The notes beneath the pieces are model-generated. The model saw nothing but the letters and a program-made list of their open reading frames with translations, searched no databases and was not told the DNA's origin. A DNA stretch of 39,956 nucleotides, taken from JBAWAP01 sp049589355 (GTDB lineage Bacteria; Chloroflexota; Anaerolineae; VGOG01). Positions 14,900-21,271 of this stretch are shown here, in pieces. Every line of letters begins with the position of its first letter. The first letter of the stretch is position 1. The stretch spans positions 1 through 39,956 of the forward strand of contig JBAWAP010000056.1 of the NCBI GenBank assembly GCA_049589355.1. Reading direction: 5' to 3'. A program made the translations under genes and the position numbers.

Positions 14900-17383
14900 T
14901 TACGATTTCCAATGGTGCAGGCGAAGGCTGACCCACTTGCCAATCTCAACAATGACGAGGAGCGAAAGCGCAACTCCAGCGACCCAGCCCCACTCCTGCC
15001 AGGTCAACGGCACGACTCCCAGCAGGTTGCGGATTCCCGGAACGACAAAGGGAATGACCGCCATGAACAGACCAGCCAGCACTGCCCAGACCAGGGGCTT
15101 ATTGCGGCTGAGCGGGCCGCTGCGGAAGATCGAACGGCGCATGCTCCGGTAGGCAAAGATGTAAGTCATCGAGTTAATGGCGAAGCTGGCGAACACAATG
15201 CTTCGGCCCTCGGGCGGGTTTCCGTGCGCCATGTAGAAGTGACCAAACAGCCATAGAGCAAAAATCGTGCTGGCGACGCTGATGACACCAATCAGCGAGC
15301 CGCCCAGGGTGGTCAGGATCGGCTCCTTGAGCGACTTGGGCTTCTCGTCCATAATGCCCTCTTCGACCGGCTCGAAGCCCAGCACAATGTCGGACGGCCC
15401 ATCGCAGATCAGGTGGATCCACAAAATTTGCGCCACGGCCAGCGGCGCGGGCCAGCGGAACATCATCGCCGTGAAAATGGTCAACACTTCCGCAAAGGAG
15501 TTGGACAGCGTGTAGGCCACGACCTTGCGGATATTCTCGAAGATGGTGCGGCCTTCTTCTACCGCCGCGACGATGGTGCGGAAGTTGTTATCGAGCAGAA
15601 TCAGATCGGCGGTCTCCTTGGCGACGTCGGTGGCGCTACCCACCACCACGCCGATGTTGGCGCGCTGCAATGCCGGAGCGTCGTTCACGCCGTCACCGAT
15701 CATCGCCGTCACTTCTCCATTGGCCTGCAGCGCCTTGATGATGCGCAGTTTGTCCCGCGGGCGGATGCGGGAGAAAATAGCGGTCTTCTTGATCTGTGCC
15801 TGGAGTTGTTCGTCGGTCAAGGTCGAGAGTTCGTCGCCCTCGAGGATTTCGTCGCCTTCTTCCATCAGGCCAATGTTGCGGGCAATGCGCTCGGCCGTGC
15901 GGCGGTAGTCGCCAGTGATCATCTTGACCTGGATGCCCGCATGTCGGGCCACCTCGACTGCTTCGTGGACACCTTCGCGGATCGGGTCTTCCATCCCCAG
16001 CAAGCCGACCCAGGTATAGCCGTTGCGGTCTTCCAGCAGCCCGAGCGGGCGGTACGCCAGGCCGAGCAGCCGCAGGCCTTCGCCAGCCCAGGCATCCACC
16101 TGCGCCAGGATCCGGTCACGCTCTGCGGCCGAGACCTTGCACATGTCCAGCACAATCTCCGGGGCACCCTTCAGGTAGTTGTACCGGTCACCGTTCAGCC
16201 GGTTGCCGGTGATCATGAACTTGGTCTCACTGGTGAACAGTTCCTCGGCTAGCCGTTCTGTACCGTTGACCAGGTCCTGCGGGTCGCCGGGTATCTGGCT
16301 CCGGGCATACTCCCAGAGCGCCACGTCCACCGGACCCTCAAGGTTGTTGCACAGCACCATCGTCTGGAAGGCGCGCTCCTGATCAGCCAGGTCGGTGCGG
16401 GTGACACGCATGCGGCCTTCGGTCAGGGTACCGGTCTTGTCCGTGCAAATGGTGGTGACAGAACCGAGGGTTTCCACTGCCAGCAGTTTTTTCACCAACC
16501 CGTTACGCTTGAGGATTTTGCGCATGCCCAGCACCAGGATGACCGTGACGGCAATCAGCAAACCCTCTGGGACGGCAGCGATGGCCAGGATGATGGAGGT
16601 ACGCAGCATATCGAGCAACTCGCGTCCCATCAACATACCGCTGACAAGGATCGCGAGTGTGAAGGCAACCACGATATAGGTCAGGGTCTTGCTGAACGCC
16701 TTCAACCGGACCTGGAGTGGGGTATCCTCTTCGACATGCTCCTGCAGGCTGGTAGCAATCTGCCCCAACTCTGAGCGGAAACCGGTCTGGGTCACGCGCA
16801 TGACGCTGCGCCCGGTGACGATCGTCGTACCCATAAAGACCTGGTTCTGGCCCATCGCCGTGCTCCTGTTAACCGGCTCACTTTCGCCGGTCAGGATGGC
16901 CTCGTCCACGGTCAGTTTGGTGCTTTCAATCAACTCTCCATCCCCGGGGACATGTTCCCCAGCATTAAGCACGACCAGGTCGCCCGGCACGAGTTCCCAC
17001 ACTTCGACTTCCTGGTGCTGGCCATCACGGATCACGGTGGTCGTCGGCTTAAGCAAGCTTTTCAGGGCCGTGTAGGTGCGTTGGGCCTGATATTCCTGTG
17101 CAAAGCCGAGAACGGCATCAATTACGACCACGGCCATGATAATGCCAAAGTCGCCGTATTCCCCTACTGCGAGCGACACACCTGCGGCGACCAGGATGAT
17201 ATACACCAACGGGCTTTTGAGCTGTGAAAAAAGGATGGACCAAGTCGAGGGCCCCTTCGCGGTTGGCAGTCGGTTTTCACCATATTGTTGCCGCTGCTCA
17301 AGGATTTCGGCAGCGGTCAACCCGGTCAAAGGCGTGTGGGCCTGAATTGAGTCTGCCGATTGCTTTTCAGTTACTATGGTCAC
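14900..17383 (-). CDS. P2-type cation-transporting ATPase with unusual ion-site residues
   Basis: 827 residues if started at GTG 17383, which has GGAGG 11 bases upstream; a TTG at 17401 would add six residues. It has the full P-type set: T-G-E-S (about 165), P-E-G (about 272), the phosphorylation site D-K-T-G-T-L-T (D315), M-I-T-G-D and G-D-G-V-N-D-A-P. The overall order of M1-M10 and an N-terminal cation-ATPase domain are as in P2A/SERCA-like pumps. It differs at the transport helices: M4 reads P-E-G-L-L instead of P-E-G-L-P. M6 reads W-I-H-L-I-C-D-G, where Ca2+ pumps have N-L-V-T-D, so the Asn and Thr ligands are replaced by His and Cys. The ion may therefore be a transition metal or proton. 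An ArsR/SmtB repressor lies directly upstream in the same transcript. Confidence 0.88.
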   Translation of the reverse strand: MTIVTEKQSADSIQAHTPLTGLTAAEILEQRQQYGENRLPTAKGPSTWSILFSQLKSPLVYIILVAAGVSLAVGEYGDFGIIMAVVVIDAVLGFAQEYQAQRTYTALKSLLKPTTTVIRDGQHQEVEVWELVPGDLVVLNAGEHVPGDGELIESTKLTVDEAILTGESEPVNRSTAMGQNQVFMGTTIVTGRSVMRVTQTGFRSELGQIATSLQEHVEEDTPLQVRLKAFSKTLTYIVVAFTLAILVSGMLMGRELLDMLRTSIILAIAAVPEGLLIAVTVILVLGMRKILKRNGLVKKLLAVETLGSVTTICTDKTGTLTEGRMRVTRTDLADQERAFQTMVLCNNLEGPVDVALWEYARSQIPGDPQDLVNGTERLAEELFTSETKFMITGNRLNGDRYNYLKGAPEIVLDMCKVSAAERDRILAQVDAWAGEGLRLLGLAYRPLGLLEDRNGYTWVGLLGMEDPIREGVHEAVEVARHAGIQVKMITGDYRRTAERIARNIGLMEEGDEILEGDELSTLTDEQLQAQIKKTAIFSRIRPRDKLRIIKALQANGEVTAMIGDGVNDAPALQRANIGVVVGSATDVAKETADLILLDNNFRTIVAAVEEGRTIFENIRKVVAYTLSNSFAEVLTIFTAMMFRWPAPLAVAQILWIHLICDGPSDIVLGFEPVEEGIMDEKPKSLKEPILTTLGGSLIGVISVASTIFALWLFGHFYMAHGNPPEGRSIVFASFAINSMTYIFAYRSMRRSIFRSGPLSRNKPLVWAVLAGLFMAVIPFVVPGIRNLLGVVPLTWQEWGWVAGVALSLLVIVEIGKWVSLRLHHWKS

Positions 17384-17400
17384 GATGTAGTCAGCCTCCA

Positions 17401-17433
17401 AAAAAGAATAAATCCGCGCTTCAGTGGCGCGGA
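17401..17433 (-). terminator. Terminator-like hairpin between arsR and the ATPase
   Basis: On the minus strand TCCGCGC and GCGCGGA (within 17413-17433) form a 7-bp GC stem with a 7-base loop, followed by a T-rich run ending in TTTTTT, directly before the ATPase ribosome site. It should lower the expression of the ATPase relative to the regulator or act as an attenuator. Confidence 0.65.
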
Positions 17434-17454
17434 AATGCCTGCGCAGGCGAAACC

Positions 17455-17769
17455 CTACCCATACTTGACGTGCTTTACGCCCTGCTGGAATAGAGCCACA
17501 ATATGTTCGTCTTCGATACGATAATAGACCTCTTTCCCCTCTCTGCGCGCCGTGACCAGTCCCATCTGCCGCAGGCCGCGCAAATGATGGGAAACTGCCG
17601 ACTGGCTCACGCCGACCATCTCTGCCAGAGCACTGACGTTGAGTTCCTGGGCGGCCAGCGCGGACAAAATGCGGACTCGGCTCGTATCGCTAAAAGCTCG
17701 AAACAGTTCCGCAACATGAGCCGCAGTGTGTTCATCTAGAACGGTTGCGATATCTGAAGAAGGAGACAT
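17455..17769 (-). CDS. ArsR/SmtB-family metal-responsive repressor
   Basis: 104 residues from ATG 17769 (AGGAG-like site; a TTG at 17775 would add two). Winged-helix DNA-binding signature: L-A-E-M-V-G-V-S-Q-S-A-V-S-H-H-L-R-G-L-R-Q (about 47-67), followed by the wing R-R-E-G-K-E-V-Y-Y-R. The last helix reads D-E-H-I-V-A-L-F-Q-Q-G-V-K-H. The D-x-H-x10-H spacing is that of the alpha-5 metal site of SmtB/CzrA-type sensors (Zn, Co, Ni), with Tyr instead of the last Glu. The alpha-3 cysteine motif of ArsR/CadC is absent. It should repress its own promoter (17802-17830) and the downstream P-type ATPase until metal binds. A SmtB-like operator lies over the expected transcription start. Confidence 0.9.
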   Translation of the reverse strand: MSPSSDIATVLDEHTAAHVAELFRAFSDTSRVRILSALAAQELNVSALAEMVGVSQSAVSHHLRGLRQMGLVTARREGKEVYYRIEDEHIVALFQQGVKHVKYG

Positions 17770-17774
17770 GATCA

Positions 17775-17800
17775 AACAGTTGAATATATGTTTAGGTGTT
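17775..17800 (-). promoter_or_regulatory. SmtB/ArsR-type operator
   Basis: Minus strand AACACCTAAACATATATTCA followed by ACTGTT. From memory about 20 of 26 positions agree with the cyanobacterial SmtB operator (AACACATGAACAGTTATTCA...). It covers the expected transcription start and lies just upstream of the arsR ATG, so a bound repressor would block transcription. Confidence 0.65.
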
Positions 17801-17801
17801 G

Positions 17802-17830
17802 AGTATAATGTTTTCTCGAAAAAATGTCAA
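17802..17830 (-). promoter_or_regulatory. Consensus sigma-70 promoter for arsR-ATPase
   Basis: Minus strand TTGACA (complement of 17825-17830), 17-bp spacer, TATACT (complement of 17802-17807). Confidence 0.8.
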
Positions 17831-18018
17831 ACCAACTTCACAAACACTCCCTTGGGGGCACCTCTCCCTATTTTACGTCATATAGAGCCAGCGCGAACCC
17901 AGAGCATTGAGGAGAGAGGCCATAGACCACGACCATTCCTCGGCGTCAGAACAGAGAGTTGGGGCACTGCCGGCATGCTGGAGAAGGGGCGAAGTGTGAC
18001 CCCTTATCGGGTATAAAC
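17831..18018. other. Intergenic stretch with no recognised feature
   Basis: Part of the 310-bp gap between the arsR start and the alr stop. Apart from the promoter/operator on its left and the hairpin on its right I see no supported gene; the plus-strand frame across it looks random in composition and has no ribosome site. Confidence 0.5.
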
Positions 18019-18057
18019 AAGTGAGGCCAACCCCAAAGCCCTGGGTTGACCTCGCTT
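18019..18057 (-). terminator. Hairpin terminator after alr
   Basis: AAGTGAGGCCAACCC (18019-18033) and GGGTTGACCTCGCTT (18043-18057) pair at 13 of 15 positions with a 9-base loop. It lies 30 bp downstream of the alr stop; no strong T tract is present on either side. Confidence 0.55.
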
Positions 18058-18086
18058 GCGTTCAGGTAGTATCCTCTCCAGCAACT

Positions 18087-19244
18087 TTACTCACCTGACA
18101 GCGTCTGCACCTCGATAACTTTTCCCCCCTTGATATACACCCTCGGCACACGGGCGGCGACGGCTTCAAGCACAACGTAGTTGATGCTATCCATGAGCGA
18201 GGCAATCTCTTCAGCAGTGATCTCTGCCCCATTCTGCCGGCCAAAGAGGACTACCTCGTCGTCTTGCTGCACCTCGGGGATGCCGCTTACGTCCACGATG
18301 CACTGATCCATGCAAACCCGCCCCACAATAGGGGCCCGCTTCCCCCTGATCAGGACCGAGCCCTTGTTTGACAGATTCCGGCTGAGGCCGTCCCCAAAGC
18401 CAATGGGCACTAAAGCTACGGTGGTCGGTCGGGTGGTGGTATAAGTGCACCCGTAGCCAATGCTCGAGCCGGGCGGCAGGGTGCGTATCCGCCCTACCCG
18501 GCTCTTCAGCGTCATGGCCGGGCGCAAGGGGATGGAATGGTTGGTCACCGGCGACGGATAATGGCCATAGATGGCAGTACCACAGCGTACCATCTCCAGA
18601 TGCATCTCCGGGAAGTTCAGTGTGGCTGCACTGTTACAAACATGGCGGATGGGGATCTGGATGCCTGCCTCCTCAAGGTCCTTCAGGACCTTCTTGTAGA
18701 CATCCCATTGCTTATAAGTATAGGTTTTGTCCGCTTCGTCGGCTACGGCAAACTGCGTGTATAAACCCTCTAAGCGTATTCCAGGGAGTTCGATCAGGCG
18801 CTTGACGAAATCCACCACCTCATCCGGCAGGAGGCCGAAGCGACCCATCCCGGTATCCACCTTGACGTGTACTGGAGTGACCACCCCTTGGGCGGAGGAG
18901 ATCTCCGATACCGCCTTGGCCGTGTGCCAGTGCATAATAGGGGGAGTGATGCGCCACTTTACGACCGTCTCCATCTCCTCCGCAGGGACATAGCCCAGCA
19001 CCAAGACGGGAACATCGATCCCCACCTGGCGCAATACCACCCCCTCGTCAACGCGCGCCGCTGCGAAACGGGTAGCTCCATTCTCCAGAGCTGTCTTAGC
19101 GACCATGACTATCCCATGGCCGTAGGCGTTCCCTTTGATCACCGCCGCCAACTCCGTCCTCTCCCCAATCCAATTCTTGATTTCACGGCAGTTATGGGCG
19201 ATGGCGTCCAGGTCTATCTCGACCCAGTTAGGTTTACCGTACAT
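18087..19244 (-). CDS. alr: Alanine racemase
   Basis: 385 residues, typical length. PLP-binding Lys37 lies in A-V-I-K-G-N-A-Y-G-H-G (usually V-K-A-D/N-A-Y-G-H-G, so the Ala after Lys is Gly here). The second catalytic base is the Tyr in S-I-G-Y-G-C-T-Y. H-V-K-V-D-T-G-M-x-R-F-G and V-C-M-D-Q are also present. It interconverts L- and D-alanine and so supplies D-Ala for peptidoglycan. The start ATG at 19244 has AAGGAGGA upstream on the minus strand. Transcription probably starts some 300 bases upstream at a consensus promoter, giving a long leader with a strong hairpin just before the ribosome site. Confidence 0.95.
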   Translation of the reverse strand: MYGKPNWVEIDLDAIAHNCREIKNWIGERTELAAVIKGNAYGHGIVMVAKTALENGATRFAAARVDEGVVLRQVGIDVPVLVLGYVPAEEMETVVKWRITPPIMHWHTAKAVSEISSAQGVVTPVHVKVDTGMGRFGLLPDEVVDFVKRLIELPGIRLEGLYTQFAVADEADKTYTYKQWDVYKKVLKDLEEAGIQIPIRHVCNSAATLNFPEMHLEMVRCGTAIYGHYPSPVTNHSIPLRPAMTLKSRVGRIRTLPPGSSIGYGCTYTTTRPTTVALVPIGFGDGLSRNLSNKGSVLIRGKRAPIVGRVCMDQCIVDVSGIPEVQQDDEVVLFGRQNGAEITAEEIASLMDSINYVVLEAVAARVPRVYIKGGKVIEVQTLSGE

Positions 19245-19255
19245 CTTGTTCCTCC

Positions 19256-19316
19256 TTATGTCACGGAAAGCCCCCTCCTCACTTCATCAGGGACAGGGGC
19301 CTTTGTGTCCGTCATC
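19256..19316 (-). promoter_or_regulatory. Hairpin in the alr leader, next to the ribosome site
   Basis: On the minus strand AAAGGCCCCT and AGGGGGCTTT pair (one mismatch) around a 16-base loop, with an outer ACGGA/TCCGT stem. It lies directly before AAGGAGGA and the alr ATG. The sequence AAGAAGGTGATGACGGA just upstream looks like a T-box region, but the key TGGNACC core is missing. Confidence 0.45.
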
Positions 19317-19550
19317 ACCTTCTTGTGATCCGCGAGCTCTCTCGGCAGGTCCTAGAGCTCATTATCAGTTGGCGGCCTGAGCAATCATCAACATGTTGAG
19401 GACAGCGATATCTGGGATAAGAACGCTACTGTCATATTGGGGAGCAATGGGGAAGGAAGTTGACATCGCCATTGATGACTGATCTCACTCTTCTTGAGAG
19501 AAGAATTGCATCAGGCCGAGGATAGCCTGCCGTTTCCAGAGCATGTTGGA

Positions 19551-19580
19551 TATTATATCAGATGAAGCTAGATTTGTCAA
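19551..19580 (-). promoter_or_regulatory. Perfect-consensus promoter for alr
   Basis: Minus strand TTGACA (complement of 19575-19580), 17-bp spacer, TATAAT (complement of 19551-19556). The gap between alr and the M14 gene (19245-19780) holds this, the divergent promoter at 19602-19630, and the alr leader, and no gene. Confidence 0.75.
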
Positions 19581-19601
19581 AGAAACACGTTGTGTCGCAA
19601 G

Positions 19602-19630
19602 TTGACCATCGGCTGGGTCTGGTGTATAAT
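19602..19630 (+). promoter_or_regulatory. Promoter for the M14 peptidase gene
   Basis: TTGACC (19602-19607), 17-bp spacer, TATAAT (19625-19630), giving a leader of about 145 bases. It lies back to back with the alr promoter, only 21 bp away, so a single regulator could control both. Confidence 0.7.
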
Positions 19631-19780
19631 CAGACCAGTTTCTCGGTAGCCTCTCCTATCCCAGCATGACAGAAGCTGCAACACAGCTCGCGATATGAAC
19701 GCCAGACAGCCTTGCTTGCTCATCAGATCGACAAATGACGACATTCGAACAACAAATACGCAGAAAGGAATAGCAATAAC

Positions 19781-21151
19781 ATGGAGTTCGATGATGTTCT
19801 GAACATTCTCAACGATGTCCCCGACTATCAGGTCTTCCTTACGGTGGACGAACTGAATGCCAACACTCACCAACTGGCGAACAAGCACCCCAACAGCGTA
19901 GAGATCCTGCCCATCGGCCACTCGCGACAGGGTGATCCCATCGAGGCGATCAAAATAGGCAGCGGACCCAAGCAAGCGCTGCTCTTTGCCATGCCTCACC
20001 CTAACGAGCCTATCGGCAGTATGATGCTGGAGTACTTGTCGCGCCGGCTGGCAGAGGATGATGCGCTGCGCGAGTCCTTGGGCTATACCTGGTACTTGAT
20101 CAAGTGCATTGACCCCGATGGCACCCGTCTCAACGAGGGCTGGTTCAAGGGGCCGTTTTCGATAGAGAACTACGCTCGCCATTATTACCGCCCGCCTCAT
20201 TTTCAGCAAGTGGAGTGGACCTTTCCTGTAGATTACAAAACCCTTCACTTTCACGACCCGCTGCCCGAGACGCAGGCGCTCATGGCCCTGATCGAGCAGG
20301 TGAGACCTGGCTTCATCCACTCATTGCACAACTCGGGCTTCGGCGGTGTGTACTTCTACATCTCGGAAGAGGCACCGCTGTTGTACGAGCCGTTCCACAA
20401 GCTGGCCGAAAGCCAGGAACTGCCCCTGCATCTGGGCGAACCAGAGATGCCTTTTGCGATAGAGTTGGCCAGCGCCGTCTACAAAGTGCCAGTGGTTTCC
20501 CAGTCGTACGATTTTCTCGAAGAACAGACCGGCACCGACCCGGCCGAGATCATCACGGGGGGCACGGCCAGCTTTGACTATGCCCGGGCGTTCTGCGATC
20601 CTTTCTGCCTGGTATGCGAAATGCCTTACTTCTATAACCCGGCAATTCACGATACATCGCCAGCGGACATAGTGCGCAGAGATGCGATTCTGCAAGGGAC
20701 AGAACAGGCCAGACAGGACATGAACTTCCTGAAAGGGCAGTACGAGGCTGTGAAGGATGCACTCACGGTGCCTTCACCCTTCCGCGATGCGATTGAGGAG
20801 ACCCTGAGAACTTTTGAGCACCACCTGGTCGCCCACGAGAACTGGGCACGGACAGAGCCCAAGACCGCTGAGACAGCGACGGTGGCGGAAAAGCTTGATA
20901 ACCTGGTGATCCGCAAATTCTACCGGCTGTTCAGCCTGGGTATGTTAGCTCGCCTGCTCGACGCTCAAATAGCAGCAACAGGTGAATCGCCCTCATTGTC
21001 CTCCACGCGCGAGGCAGCCAAGGCGGCCTTTGAGGCACACAGCGCTGACCTGAAGGCTGAGCTAGAATACTCCGTGATCCCTATTCAAAAGCTGGTGCGT
21101 GTGCAACTGGGTAGCGCTCTGCTAGCGGCAGATTACGCTGCCGGACGATAA
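19781..21151 (+). CDS. M14-family zinc carboxypeptidase-like protein
   Basis: 456 residues, no signal peptide, so probably cytoplasmic. The zinc site of the M14 family is visible: H-P-N-E in M-P-H-P-N-E-P-I-G (H74, E77), the third ligand His in H-S-L-H-N-S-G-F-G-G (near 182-185), and a candidate catalytic Glu in L-V-C-E-M-P. R-L-N-E-G-W and I-G-H-S-R-Q-G are also M14-like. The last 150 residues are helical and not part of the peptidase core. It probably removes C-terminal residues from peptides, or cuts cell-wall peptides. The alr gene beside it, with a facing promoter, makes a link to D-amino acids or wall turnover possible but unproven. ATG 19781 has AAAGGA upstream. Confidence 0.85.
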   Translation: MEFDDVLNILNDVPDYQVFLTVDELNANTHQLANKHPNSVEILPIGHSRQGDPIEAIKIGSGPKQALLFAMPHPNEPIGSMMLEYLSRRLAEDDALRESLGYTWYLIKCIDPDGTRLNEGWFKGPFSIENYARHYYRPPHFQQVEWTFPVDYKTLHFHDPLPETQALMALIEQVRPGFIHSLHNSGFGGVYFYISEEAPLLYEPFHKLAESQELPLHLGEPEMPFAIELASAVYKVPVVSQSYDFLEEQTGTDPAEIITGGTASFDYARAFCDPFCLVCEMPYFYNPAIHDTSPADIVRRDAILQGTEQARQDMNFLKGQYEAVKDALTVPSPFRDAIEETLRTFEHHLVAHENWARTEPKTAETATVAEKLDNLVIRKFYRLFSLGMLARLLDAQIAATGESPSLSSTREAAKAAFEAHSADLKAELEYSVIPIQKLVRVQLGSALLAADYAAGR

Positions 21152-21177
21152 GCACGACGCCAGGGATAGATTAGAAC

Positions 21178-21213
21178 GCAAAAGGCGCTGCTGGGGTGGC
21201 AGCGCCTTTTTGC
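21178..21213 (+). terminator. Intrinsic terminator after the M14 gene
   Basis: AAAAGGCGCTGC and GCAGCGCCTTTTT form a perfect stem around TGGGGTG, followed by a T run. Confidence 0.9.
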
Positions 21214-21271
21214 TCTCCCGTTCGGCAAAAGGGATCATGTACGCAATATGGCAGATATGGCCTATTCGTGA

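Noticed and set aside
15413..16252. 279-residue plus-strand frame in the ATPase region
   Set aside because: Antisense to a complete P-type ATPase with all catalytic motifs.
19245..19545. A functional T-box riboswitch in the alr leader
   Set aside because: The terminator-like hairpin and part of the antiterminator sequence look similar, but the TGGNACC core needed to bind tRNA ends is absent; kept only as a finding to test.
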